From Porphyromonas uenonis DSM 23387 = JCM 13868 (GTDB lineage Bacteria; Bacteroidota; Bacteroidia; Bacteroidales; Porphyromonadaceae), in contig NZ_KI535310.1 of NCBI RefSeq assembly GCF_000482365.1, positions 55,127-119,126 on the forward strand: DNA of 64,000 nucleotides, given 5' to 3'. A program made the translations under genes and the position numbers. Of this stretch, positions 34,818 to 43,302 are shown in pieces. Under the pieces are notes generated by a model. That model saw nothing but the letters and a program-made list of their open reading frames with translations. It was not told the origin of the DNA and did no database searches. Every line of letters begins with the position of its first letter. Within the stretch, counting starts at the first letter, position 1.

Positions 34818-35450
34818 CTAGAGCAAGCCGTTTCTCCAGAGGTAGATGATGCGCTCCGTGACCGCATCGTCCTCAACATGCTCAGGGTCAAACTTAACGT
34901 CTAGGTCGCCTCCATAAACCTTCGCAAAGAGGTTGTACCATGTCGCAGTAAGTCCTCCGTAGATAGACTTAACGATCTCATACCCCGTAGAGCCCGTCTG
35001 CCTATTGACCAGCTTGATGAGGAGCCGTCCCTGTCCGAGCGTCAGATCCTTCATTCGTGGGGTGTATTCCTTGACCAACTCCTTCTTGACACGAGCTAGA
35101 TGTGCCCGGCGCTCACGCTTTGTGGGTAGCGTCTCGGCATATTCGTACGTCTCGGTGATCATCCGGCTGAGTTCCTCCGCGATGGGTAGGACCTTCTTAA
35201 CGTCTCGTACGCGTCGCCAGTAGGCATACCGCTCAGACTTAGAGAGGGGTTTGTGCGGAGTGCCCGAGACATGTATCTCGGGTAGCAGGATGCCGACGAG
35301 ATCCTCCTCAGCAAGCGTGTCGGGAGCTTGCACAAGCGGCTCACCGATGGCACTGTAAATCGGAGAGAAGTCACTACCCCGCAGAGCTTTAGCCGATAGA
35401 AGCAAGAAGGGAATCAGCGATATGGTGAAGAGCTTAGAGAAACATTTCAT
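34818..35450 (-). CDS. DUF4294 exported protein
   Basis: Function unknown. The 210-residue protein has a cleavable signal peptide (MKCFSKLFTISLIPFLLLSAKA). The family region is KPLSKSERYAYWRRVRDVKKVLPIAEEL, then LTLGQGRLLIKLVNRQTGSTGYEIVK and WYNLFAKVYGGDLD. It is convergent with miaA (14 bp apart). Confidence 0.78.
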   Translation of the reverse strand: MKCFSKLFTISLIPFLLLSAKALRGSDFSPIYSAIGEPLVQAPDTLAEEDLVGILLPEIHVSGTPHKPLSKSERYAYWRRVRDVKKVLPIAEELSRMITETYEYAETLPTKRERRAHLARVKKELVKEYTPRMKDLTLGQGRLLIKLVNRQTGSTGYEIVKSIYGGLTATWYNLFAKVYGGDLDVKFDPEHVEDDAVTERIIYLWRNGLL

Positions 35451-35484
35451 AGTTGCAAATGGGGTGTCTTATGAGAGTATTTGT

Positions 35485-35492
35485 TACCTTTG
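35485..35492 (+). promoter_or_regulatory. -7 element for the GIN-domain lipoprotein
   Basis: TACCTTTG, about 77 nt before ATG 35569. Confidence 0.7.
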
Positions 35493-35568
35493 TCAACTGA
35501 CATGAAGTACTAGACAAAGATACAACTAATTGAAGTATCTCATATCAATCTTACTGACGAATCATACT

Positions 35569-36417
35569 ATGACTTATAAATCTATCATAACCAGCTCACT
35601 ACTAGTGCTTGCCATCTTCTTGGGATGTGGCATATCTAGTTGCACTTACAAGAAAGGCTCTACTACGATGACAGAGCAAGATCTCAACTTTAAGGACTTT
35701 ACGGCGGTCAATGCGAATCATGGCATCGAGCTTGAGATCACTCAAGGCGCAGAGTACTCAGTGTCGGTCTCTGCTTCTAAGAAGTATATGGACGATCTCA
35801 AGATAGAACAGGAAGGCGAGACGCTCTATGTCAGCTTGACCAGCAAAGGTAAACGACTCCTTGACACCGACGAGATCACCGTACACATCACGATGCCATA
35901 CATCACGCAGTTAGATCTAGCGGGAGCTGCTGAGGCTTGCTTCTTGGGACGCTTTGAGGCGCCGCAATTCACAGCTCACCTATCGGGCTCCTCTAACATA
36001 GAGGATCTCGCCGTCGTAGCAGACGAGGTGAGCATCGAGGCGACAGGCGCTAGTGAAGTGTCAGGCACCGTACAGGCCACACGAGCCAGGATCAATCTCT
36101 CGGGCGCTTCTGATCTTGACATCCTAGCCGATCAGCTCAGCCAGATGACGATGCAGCTTGCAGGCAGCTCGCAGGCTGAGATAAAGGGATCCGTAACCAC
36201 TCTGCAAGCTACGCTAGCGGGCGCCTCTGAGATCGATGGCGAAGAGCTGACTGTATCAGACCTAGACATATCCCTCGCTGGAGCCTCCTCGGCTGAGATT
36301 CGCAACAGCGGCAACCTTCGCTACAAGCTAGCCGGCGCCTCTGAGCTCACCATCTACGGTTCGCCCAAGGTCCTCGACTCGCAGAGCGACCGCGCCTCAA
36401 CCATTGAGATACGCTAA
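35569..36417 (+). CDS. DUF2807 (GIN-domain) lipoprotein
   Basis: Putative surface or periplasmic lipoprotein of 282 residues. The signal peptide ends FLGCGISS with Cys25. The body is a right-handed beta-solenoid-like GIN domain with repeating SGAS/AGAS turns (for example LSGASDLDI, LAGASEIDG, LAGASSAEI, LAGASELTI), the hallmark of DUF2807. ATG 35569 was chosen over a TTG further upstream. The role is unknown; related genes are common in Bacteroidetes. It is followed 18 bp later by a DivIC-like gene. Confidence 0.85.
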   Translation: MTYKSIITSSLLVLAIFLGCGISSCTYKKGSTTMTEQDLNFKDFTAVNANHGIELEITQGAEYSVSVSASKKYMDDLKIEQEGETLYVSLTSKGKRLLDTDEITVHITMPYITQLDLAGAAEACFLGRFEAPQFTAHLSGSSNIEDLAVVADEVSIEATGASEVSGTVQATRARINLSGASDLDILADQLSQMTMQLAGSSQAEIKGSVTTLQATLAGASEIDGEELTVSDLDISLAGASSAEIRNSGNLRYKLAGASELTIYGSPKVLDSQSDRASTIEIR

Positions 36418-36435
36418 CCTACACCTTATCATACT

Positions 36436-36807
36436 ATGTCCTCTATCCGTCGGTTCATAGAGCGTATCACCGGTCAAGTCAAAAGCTTTAGTGCAGAGCA
36501 CCCCAAGCGTGCGCAAGCTATCCTCTGCGGCTTGATCGTCTTGGGCATGGGGCTCTACACCTTCGTCATCAGTGACTCCAACCTCGGCAAGCAGCTCCGC
36601 TACTCGCATCGCATTCAGGCACTCACCGATGAGTGCAAGCGACTCGAAGAGGCTTATCAGAGCGACAGTCTGAAGATAGACAGCTATAAGCAGGACAAAG
36701 CTTCGCTAGAGCGTATCGCTCGTGAGGAGTACCGTATGCAACGCCCCGACGAAGTCGTCTTTCTCATCAAGGATAGACCCGACTCAGAGGATAGCGAAAG
36801 TAAATGA
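36436..36807 (+). CDS. FtsB/DivIC-family septum protein
   Basis: Small bitopic division protein. It has 123 residues: a cytoplasmic N-terminus, one transmembrane helix (residues about 30-47, AILCGLIVLGMGLYTFVI), a coiled coil (KQLRYSHRIQALTDECKRLEEAY) and the typical RIAREEYRMQRPDEVVFLI end. It would act with FtsL and FtsQ homologues at the divisome. Confidence 0.85.
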   Translation: MSSIRRFIERITGQVKSFSAEHPKRAQAILCGLIVLGMGLYTFVISDSNLGKQLRYSHRIQALTDECKRLEEAYQSDSLKIDSYKQDKASLERIAREEYRMQRPDEVVFLIKDRPDSEDSESK

Positions 36808-36850
36808 GTTAGCTTATCCATCTTGACACACACTCTTCTAATAGTACCCT

Positions 36851-37228
36851 ATGTCTCAGCCATCAACCTCTCGTCAACGGGCGATCAATATCTGCTATAA
36901 GCTTGGGCTCATACTTATGTTCGGGAGCCTGCTCCTGCACCTTTTCTATCCGAGCGTGCTCTTTGGCTATCTGCTCATGACGGGAGCGCTACTCTACACC
37001 ATCAGTCAGGCGCTCGTCGACAAGCGTGGCGTAGACCTGCGCACAAAGAGACTACGAGGCATGGCACTCCTAGCAGGGATACTCTTTGTCTCGGGCTCCT
37101 ACCTCTTTATCGTAGAGCAGTCATACTGGCGACTCGTGCTCATGATCGCGTCAGTCCTACTACTCTACTCCAATACAGTCCTCCTGTACCACAAGCCTCA
37201 GGCACCAAAGGATAACCAAGCAGACTAA
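36851..37228 (+). CDS. Four-helix membrane protein of unknown function
   Basis: 125 residues with hydrophobic stretches at about 17-33, 37-55, 71-90 and 95-112 separated by short loops. No family is recognised with confidence. It lies between the DivIC-like gene and the RluA-family gene with short gaps (43 and 12 bp), so it is probably part of the same operon. Confidence 0.65.
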   Translation: MSQPSTSRQRAINICYKLGLILMFGSLLLHLFYPSVLFGYLLMTGALLYTISQALVDKRGVDLRTKRLRGMALLAGILFVSGSYLFIVEQSYWRLVLMIASVLLLYSNTVLLYHKPQAPKDNQAD

Positions 37229-37240
37229 TCACTCCACCTC

Positions 37241-38266
37241 ATGCCTCCCAAACCCACCAAGAATATCCGCAAAGCTCCCCAGCGTGAGCGCGTCTACAGC
37301 TTCACAGCGACTGAGCCGGGCGCTCTCCTCGAGCTGCTCTTCCAACTACTTCCACAGTTAAGCCGCACGACGGTCAAGCAGTTCCTGCGCAATCGTTGCG
37401 TCTTGCTGGCCGGGGTGACGACCACACAGTTTGACGCACCCGTCGCCATCGGAGACTCCATAGAGATCTACAATATAGGTACCGCCGAGGAGCTACAGCA
37501 CCCGCTCATCGAGGAGCTTTATCGTGACGAGCAGTTCATCGTCCTGCACAAGCGCCCAGGCATCCCCACTATCTCCGTGGGAGGCGCCAGCAAGAGTAGC
37601 CTCTTTCAGGTAGTGACGCATCATCTTAAGAAGGTTGATCCCAACGAAAAGATCTTCCTCCTGAACCGTCTCGATCGGGACACCGAAGGAATCATCATCG
37701 TAGCGCGCGATCGACAGCTACAGCAAGACCTGCTAGCCGAGTGGCGTAGCTTCGTCCTCGTCAATAGCTTCGAGGCGGTCGTCCTAGGCGCTCTCGACAC
37801 CAGCAGTGGTGAGCTAACGACCCGCCCCACGAGGGATAAGAAGAGAGGCTCGGACAAGCGTCGCGCCTCTGCCTCATCTGACAGAGACAGGAAGCCTGCC
37901 ACCTTTAGAGCCAGCTACGAAGTACTATCCACGGGTCCTTACATCACGAGACTAAGTCTCTCACTACTCACACGTAATAACAGTATCCGCTCCACACTCG
38001 CCAGCATAGGGCACCCGCTCCTGGGGGATCACCGAGCCAGCGACTCCATCGCCCCAGACCTCAGCAAGTACCTAGCGCTACGCGCCACCGAGCTAATCAT
38101 CTTCCATCCCATCAAAAGACAGAAGATGCTGTTTACCATCGACACTCCCTTTGTCAACCTAGACAGGATCGCCCAGACACGTCTCACCGCAGCCCAAAAG
38201 GAGGCTCTCGTCATCGAGGAGAGCGTGTCGCATCAAGACAAAAAGCACTTTAGCAAACAGCAATAA
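37241..38266 (+). CDS. RluA-family pseudouridine synthase
   Basis: RNA uridine isomerase of 341 residues. The N-terminal S4-like region is RTTVKQFLRNRCVLLAG, then VLHKRPGIPTI, and the catalytic LNRLDRDTEGIIIVARD (Asp about residue 146; the usual HRLD is NRLD here). A basic, Arg/Ser/Asp-rich insert at about residues 195-225 interrupts the domain. The C-terminal IRSTLASIGHPLLGD block is conserved. The target uridine cannot be predicted. Confidence 0.87.
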   Translation: MPPKPTKNIRKAPQRERVYSFTATEPGALLELLFQLLPQLSRTTVKQFLRNRCVLLAGVTTTQFDAPVAIGDSIEIYNIGTAEELQHPLIEELYRDEQFIVLHKRPGIPTISVGGASKSSLFQVVTHHLKKVDPNEKIFLLNRLDRDTEGIIIVARDRQLQQDLLAEWRSFVLVNSFEAVVLGALDTSSGELTTRPTRDKKRGSDKRRASASSDRDRKPATFRASYEVLSTGPYITRLSLSLLTRNNSIRSTLASIGHPLLGDHRASDSIAPDLSKYLALRATELIIFHPIKRQKMLFTIDTPFVNLDRIAQTRLTAAQKEALVIEESVSHQDKKHFSKQQ

Positions 38267-38288
38267 AACCATTCTTACTCCGAAGGTC

Positions 38289-40379
38289 ATGAAGCAACGC
38301 ATAGCCTACATATTCCTGTTCTTTAGCATTCTCTTTGCCACCGGCGCCACCCTCGTCGCACAAATGGGTGGAATGGTCAACCCCGTCAAGTTTTCGCAGC
38401 AAATTACCGACGACGGCAAGAAGATAGTCACGGTCTCCATCACCGCCCGCATCATTAGTGGATGGCACCTCTATGATCAGAACCTACCCAAGGGTGGCCC
38501 CGTCCCACTTACGTTTCATACAGACAAACTCGTCGGAGCTAAAGCTCTCGGAGGCTTCAAGGCAAACAAAAAGCCCAAAAGCTACATCGACGATATCTTC
38601 AATGTCGAGGTTCGCGAGTTTGACGGTAGCGTCACCTTCTCCCAGCGGCTCGAGATAACCGATGCCAAAGCCTTTGCTTACGAAGGCTACCTCAAGGGTC
38701 AGGCCTGCCAAGACAACTGCGTGCAGGTAGACTACGACTTCAACTTTAGCTCCAAGCAGCTCTCCAAGCCACTGCTCGCCTTGACAGCGTCCAGTCCATC
38801 TGATCAGGCGACAGAGGAGACGACTGCTACAGACGCAGAGGCAAAGACCGATAGCACAGAGACGACAGCGCTCGCAGCGACCGACTCGCTCTCCGCTGGA
38901 GCTACCTCAGGGAGCATCTCAGAGTCAAGCTACTGGGCGCCCGTCGTGGATCAGCTCAAAGCTTATGGCGATCGTAACCAAAAGCAGTCCAATGCGAGTC
39001 TTCTGTACATCTTCATCTACGGCTTCCTCGGTGGACTCATCGCTTTGATCACTCCCTGCGTATGGCCTATGATCCCGATGACGGTGAGCTTCTTCCTCAA
39101 GCGCACCAAGTCTCGCAAGGCTGCCATACGAGATGCGATGATCTACGGCCTCTCCATCATCATCATATATGTAGCTCTAGGTCTGATCATCACGGGTATC
39201 TACGGAGCTAACAAGCTAAACGATCTAGCGACCAATGCTGTCTTTAACATCATCTTCTTCCTTATACTCGTTCTCTTTGCCGTCTCCTTCTTTGGCGCCT
39301 TCGAGCTAGTCCTACCGTCTAAGTGGACCAACAAGATGGACTCCAAGGCAGACAGCACCACGGGTCTACTCTCCATCTTCTTCATGGCGTTTACCCTAGT
39401 GTTGGTATCCTTCTCCTGTACAGGTCCTATCATCGGTACCCTACTCGTACAGGCTGGCACCTCAGGCGAGGTTATTGCGCCCGCCATCGGCATGGTCGGC
39501 TTTGCGCTAGCACTGGCACTACCCTTCTCGCTCTTTGCCATCTTCCCCAACATGCTCCAGAGCATGCCGAAGAGTGGAGGCTGGCTCAACTCTGTCAAGG
39601 TAGTCCTCGGCTTCCTAGAGCTAGCGCTCTCGCTCAAGTTCCTCTCCGTCGCCGACCTCGCTTACGGCTGGGGCATCCTAGACCGCGAGACCTTCCTCGC
39701 ACTCTGGATCATCATCTTCGCACTGTTAGGCTTCTATCTCCTCGGCAAGATACGCCTACCGCACGACACCCCACTGGAGAAGATTAGCGTCTCTCGCCTC
39801 TTCATGGCAATCATCTCCCTGGCCTTCTCCGTCTATATGATACCAGGTCTGTGGGGCGCTCCGCTCAAAGCCATCTCCGCCTTTGCACCGCCACTCTACA
39901 CGCAAGACTTCAACCTATATGACGGTGAAGTACATGCTCAGTTTGACGACTTTGACGCTGGTATGCGCTACGCACAGGAGAGTGGCAAGCCTGTCCTACT
40001 AGACTTCTCAGGCTATGGCTGTGTCAACTGCCGTGAGATGGAAAATTCCGTCTGGATCGACCCCACCGTCAAGGGCATCCTCGAGAATGACTATATCCTC
40101 ATCACCCTTATGACCGATGACAAGACCGCACTGCCTAAGGTCATTGAGGTAGAGGAAAACGGCTCCGTCAAGAAGCTCCGCACCATCGGAGATAAGTGGA
40201 GCTACCTGCAGCGTAGTAAGTTTGCCGCTAATGCGCAGCCATACTACATCGCCCTCGATCCTGCGGGCAATCCTCTGAGCCCCTCGTATGCCCATGACAC
40301 CGATATCAGCAAGTATATCGACTTCCTCAAGGGTGGGCTCAAGGAGTATGAAGCTCGTCAGAAAGAGCCAGCACAGTAG
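38289..40379 (+). CDS. DsbD-like thiol:disulfide interchange protein
   Basis: Moves reducing equivalents from cytoplasmic thioredoxin across the inner membrane. It has 696 residues: a signal peptide, an N-terminal DsbD-alpha-like domain (about 30-155), a Ser/Thr/Ala-rich linker (about 160-215), and an eight-helix CcdA-type core starting GFLGGLIALITPCVWPMIP, with its partner cysteine in LVSFSCTGPIIG. The C-terminal thioredoxin domain has the CVNC active site (about residue 580). All three parts of DsbD are present. Confidence 0.9.
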   Translation: MKQRIAYIFLFFSILFATGATLVAQMGGMVNPVKFSQQITDDGKKIVTVSITARIISGWHLYDQNLPKGGPVPLTFHTDKLVGAKALGGFKANKKPKSYIDDIFNVEVREFDGSVTFSQRLEITDAKAFAYEGYLKGQACQDNCVQVDYDFNFSSKQLSKPLLALTASSPSDQATEETTATDAEAKTDSTETTALAATDSLSAGATSGSISESSYWAPVVDQLKAYGDRNQKQSNASLLYIFIYGFLGGLIALITPCVWPMIPMTVSFFLKRTKSRKAAIRDAMIYGLSIIIIYVALGLIITGIYGANKLNDLATNAVFNIIFFLILVLFAVSFFGAFELVLPSKWTNKMDSKADSTTGLLSIFFMAFTLVLVSFSCTGPIIGTLLVQAGTSGEVIAPAIGMVGFALALALPFSLFAIFPNMLQSMPKSGGWLNSVKVVLGFLELALSLKFLSVADLAYGWGILDRETFLALWIIIFALLGFYLLGKIRLPHDTPLEKISVSRLFMAIISLAFSVYMIPGLWGAPLKAISAFAPPLYTQDFNLYDGEVHAQFDDFDAGMRYAQESGKPVLLDFSGYGCVNCREMENSVWIDPTVKGILENDYILITLMTDDKTALPKVIEVEENGSVKKLRTIGDKWSYLQRSKFAANAQPYYIALDPAGNPLSPSYAHDTDISKYIDFLKGGLKEYEARQKEPAQ

Positions 40380-40400
40380 CCAACTCCCATAGTTACTTAG

Positions 40401-40436
40401 AGCGAGTCTCTGCCACTTTGATGGTAGAGACTCGCT
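40401..40436 (+). terminator. Terminator after the dsbD-like gene
   Basis: AGCGAGTCTCTGCCA and TGGTAGAGACTCGCT form a 15-bp stem (one G-T pair) around CTTTGA, followed by TATTTTATGG. Confidence 0.85.
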
Positions 40437-40504
40437 TATTTTATGGTATAGCGAGCAGGTCATTTTACCTAGGTTAAGGTATTGACTGGCGCAGAGATAG
40501 CTCC

Positions 40505-40512
40505 TACCTTTG
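40505..40512 (+). promoter_or_regulatory. -7 element for flavodoxin
   Basis: TACCTTTG, 35 bp before the flavodoxin ATG. Confidence 0.75.
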
Positions 40513-40546
40513 CAAACAGAAATACCAACATAACGTTTCAAAGCAA

Positions 40547-41047
40547 ATGAAGAAAACTGGACTATACTTCGGCTCCTCTACGGGGCACGTTGAGGGCATC
40601 GCAGACAAGGTTGCCCAGCTACTTGGGATTGACGCAGCAGACGTACACAACGTAGCTGATGCTACGCCAGAGTCTGCCATGGAGTACGACCTCCTCATCC
40701 TCGGCTCCTCTACATGGGGCTATGGCGACCTGCAGGACGACTGGGAGGGCTTCCTACCCAAGCTCGCTAAGCAAGATCTATCTGGCAAGCAGTTTGCCGT
40801 CTTCGGTTGTGGTGACTCAAGTAGCTACTCTGACACCTTCTGTGATGCTATGGCAGAGATTGCAGAGCAGGTCAAAGCTGCTGGTGCTACCCTCATCGGG
40901 CAGATCCCCGCTGATGGCTATAGCTACGATGCTACACGCTGTGAGGAGGACGGTCAGCTCATCGGCTGCTGTCTAGACGAAGACAACGAGAGTGACGAGA
41001 CAGATGATCGTCTCGACACTTGGGTACAAGCAATCAAGAAGGCATAA
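40547..41047 (+). CDS. fldA: Flavodoxin
   Basis: FMN electron carrier, often replacing ferredoxin under iron limitation. It has 166 residues. The phosphate loop is GSSTGHVEGIAD (S/T-rich, about residues 9-20), the 50s loop SSTWGYGDLQDDW carries the first stacking Trp, and the 90s loop FGCGDSSSYSDTFCD the second aromatic. It is a long-chain type. A DUF2023 gene follows, a pairing typical of Bacteroidetes. Confidence 0.96.
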   Translation: MKKTGLYFGSSTGHVEGIADKVAQLLGIDAADVHNVADATPESAMEYDLLILGSSTWGYGDLQDDWEGFLPKLAKQDLSGKQFAVFGCGDSSSYSDTFCDAMAEIAEQVKAAGATLIGQIPADGYSYDATRCEEDGQLIGCCLDEDNESDETDDRLDTWVQAIKKA

Positions 41048-41100
41048 CGCGCATAAGCGAGCCTCTTTCATAATTCTTTTTTTCTGTTAGTTAAGTGTGT

Positions 41101-41460
41101 ATGTCGACCGAGTGGGTGATGCTGAGTGACAAGGTTTACGAGTTTCAGAAAGGAATACGTCCTCTATTTCTCTGCACTGTAAGCAGAGAGGTGGCACCTC
41201 TCCTTATGAGACGCTTGGAGCGTGCTGGCATAGCTTACCATCTAGAGGAGATTTCTAGTGTGTCACCGCGTGTCAATCTCTTCTTTGGCAAGAAGCTATG
41301 TATCGCCATTATCTCTGAGATGGTGAAAGGGCGATCCTTGACGATGCTCTCGCCTGAGGAAGACTTTATCCTCGGCACCCTGCTCGGCTACGACACGTGT
41401 CAGCAATGCGAGCGTTATCAGCGACGTAAGCAAAGCGCCAGACAGGTAGTCGCCAGCTAG
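41101..41460 (+). CDS. DUF2023 (PG1857-like) protein
   Basis: Small protein of 119 residues, function unknown. The family core MLSDKVYEFQKGIRPLFLCT and HLEEISSVSPRVNLFFG is present; the C-terminal CQQCERYQRRK has two Cys spaced CxxC and basic residues. ATG 41101 is preferred to GTG 41095. It lies 53 bp after flavodoxin; a role tied to flavodoxin is inferred from this repeated pairing in Bacteroidetes. Confidence 0.8.
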   Translation: MSTEWVMLSDKVYEFQKGIRPLFLCTVSREVAPLLMRRLERAGIAYHLEEISSVSPRVNLFFGKKLCIAIISEMVKGRSLTMLSPEEDFILGTLLGYDTCQQCERYQRRKQSARQVVAS

Positions 41461-41599
41461 CAAAAAAAAAACGGCATCACATAGTTAGGCAGTCGGATGG
41501 TATCGGAGATCTCGGAGTAGTCTGAGCGATTCGTTATCATCTGATTGCTTTATAGCCGTATGTAGTCAGGGCTAACGGACCATCGCCAACAGCTTGTTT

Positions 41600-41797
41600 C
41601 AAATCTCTCCGGAGGAAATCCCAAATTCCTCCGTAGATATTTCTGATTTGCTACCTAGGAAATGGACAAATTCTTCGGACTTATTTTTTGATTCCTCCGA
41701 AGTTTCATTTGATTCCTCCGAAGAATTTTTTATTTCCTAGGTAGCTATTGGGCAAATTCCTAGGTAGCTATTCGGGAAATTCCTAGGTAGGAATCGG
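41600..41797. repeat. Large AATTCC/GGAATT palindrome array
   Basis: This occupies most of the gene-free stretch 41461-41926. Many units of ATTCCtccgaagAATT and ATTCCTAGGTAG types run in series at about 20-23-bp spacing, several degraded. The same family occurs at 29186. The array ends about 65 bp before the tRNA-Lys -7 element. Bases 41461-41600 hold nothing recognised except a run of ten A. Confidence 0.75.
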
Positions 41798-41860
41798 GAA
41801 GTACTGAAGGCGTGGACGAGTCCCACTCTGTGGGGTCTGTTGCTGTATCTATATTTTTCG

Positions 41861-41868
41861 TACCTTTG
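41861..41868 (+). promoter_or_regulatory. -7 element for tRNA-Lys
   Basis: TACCTTTG, 59 bp before the mature tRNA 5' end. Confidence 0.75.
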
Positions 41869-41926
41869 CACCACGTTTTTAGCCCAAAGGGAGATCAGCG
41901 CATACGCTATGATCTCAAATGAGGGC

Positions 41927-41999
41927 GAGCCGCTAGCTCAGTTGGTAGAGCACAACACTTTTAATGTTGGGGTCATGGGTTCGAGCCCCATGCGGCTCA
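41927..41999 (+). tRNA. tRNA-Lys (anticodon TTT)
   Basis: A full cloverleaf can be folded. The acceptor stem is GAGCCGC/GCGGCTC with A as discriminator, the D-arm GCTC-AGTTGGTA-GAGC, the anticodon stem CAACA/TGTTG with loop CTTTTAA (anticodon TTT at 41960-41962), and the T-arm ATGGG-TTCGAGC-CCCAT. CCA is not encoded (AC follows). Confidence 0.97.
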
Positions 42000-42050
42000 C
42001 GAACTGTCGCCTAGCACTTTATGTGATACAATCTTCAGATGGTCTCTCGG

Positions 42051-42168
42051 TAACTACTGGGAGGCTTTTTTTGTTTTATAAGCGTTTTCCCAGCTCGAGA
42101 GGCTATAATGCGTCGATGGAGATTCTGCTGCTTTGCGCTATATTTCTTACCTTTGCTCCCAGTAGTTA
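42051..42168. other. Inverted 13-bp repeat bracketing the tRNA/amidase junction
   Basis: TAACTACTGGGAG at 42051-42063 is the exact reverse complement of CTCCCAGTAGTTA at 42156-42168. The left copy runs into GCTTTTTTTG (possible tRNA transcript end); the right copy lies just after the amidase -7 element. Confidence 0.6.
42148..42155 (+). promoter_or_regulatory. -7 element for the amidase gene
   Basis: TACCTTTG, 25 bp before ATG 42180. This favours that start over an upstream ATG at 42108, which would precede the promoter. Confidence 0.75.
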
Positions 42169-42179
42169 TTAGCCACCTC

Positions 42180-43286
42180 ATGAAGTCTTTGGTCAAACTC
42201 GTCCTCGCTATACTTCTTGCCACGATAGCCTGTCCGCAGGACTTGCTAGCGCAGCAGAAAGCTTATACGGTCGTGATCGATGCGGGTCACGGTGGGCATG
42301 ATGCTGGTGCCTGCGCCTTCGGACGCAAAGAGAAGGACATCAATCTAGCCGTAGCACTCTTGACTCGTAAGTATATCGAGCAGGCGCACCCCGAGATAAA
42401 AGTATATATGACCCGATCGACAGATGTCTTCGTCGGGTTACGACAGCGAGCCAACTTTGCCAATAAGAAGAAGGCTGATCTCTTCATCAGCATCCATACC
42501 AACTCAGCGCCGAGTCCGAGTGCTTCTGGCACAGAGACCTACGTGCTGGGATTGCGCCGTGCCAATGATAACCTAGCAGTATCCAAGCGTGAGAACCAAG
42601 TGATCCTACTAGAGAAGGACTACAAAGAGACGTACGAGGGCTTTGACCCGAACAGCACCGAGAGCTACATCATCTTTGAGTTTATGCAAAACGTCCACCT
42701 CACGGCCAGCATCAACGTGGCGAGCGAAGTGCAGAAGTCGTTTGTCAAGCTGGGACGAGGTAATCGCAGTGTACGACAAGGTCCCTTCCTCGTAATACGA
42801 GAGACCGCCATGCCGAGTATTCTCGTGGAGCTTGGCTTCATAACAAACAAGGCGGAGTCGGACTACCTCGTCAGTCAGAGCGGACGTGAGCAGCTGGCGC
42901 AAGGCATCGCTGATGGCTTCTCTAGATACTACAAGAAGTATATCCGTGCAACTAGCCCCAAGAAGCAAAAGAAGCAAAAGGAGACCACCGAAGCGGCACC
43001 TGACGAGGGGCCTACAGCACAGCAAAGTGCCACGACCTCAGAGAGTGAGGAGTACTACCGCATACAGATAGCCTCCACTCGTCAACCGCTAGAGACGAGC
43101 GATTCTTACTTCCGCAATCTAACCGATGTGCAGCGTGAGCAGCGTGGCAAGCTTTACCTCTACACGGCTGAGCAGTACACCTCTCTTAGCGAGGCACGAC
43201 AAGCTCAGAAGCGACTAGCCAAGCGCTATCCAGACTGCTACATCATACGCTACCGCAAGGGCGTAAGAGACAAGGAGATTTACTAA
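42180..43286 (+). CDS. N-acetylmuramoyl-L-alanine amidase with SPOR domain
   Basis: Zinc amidase that splits septal peptidoglycan. It has 368 residues from ATG 42180: signal peptide (MKSLVKLVLAILLATIA), then the Amidase_3 domain with VVIDAGHGGHD (zinc His), the GRKEKDINL glutamate, SIHTNSAPS (zinc His) and ILVELGFITNKAE (catalytic Glu). A Gln/Lys/Glu-rich linker leads to a C-terminal SPOR-like domain (about residues 300-368, EYYRIQIAST to DCYIIRYR) that binds denuded glycan at the septum. It is followed by an MCE gene 16 bp later. Confidence 0.92.
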   Translation: MKSLVKLVLAILLATIACPQDLLAQQKAYTVVIDAGHGGHDAGACAFGRKEKDINLAVALLTRKYIEQAHPEIKVYMTRSTDVFVGLRQRANFANKKKADLFISIHTNSAPSPSASGTETYVLGLRRANDNLAVSKRENQVILLEKDYKETYEGFDPNSTESYIIFEFMQNVHLTASINVASEVQKSFVKLGRGNRSVRQGPFLVIRETAMPSILVELGFITNKAESDYLVSQSGREQLAQGIADGFSRYYKKYIRATSPKKQKKQKETTEAAPDEGPTAQQSATTSESEEYYRIQIASTRQPLETSDSYFRNLTDVQREQRGKLYLYTAEQYTSLSEARQAQKRLAKRYPDCYIIRYRKGVRDKEIY

Positions 43287-43302
43287 GAGACTCAGCAACA
43301 CT

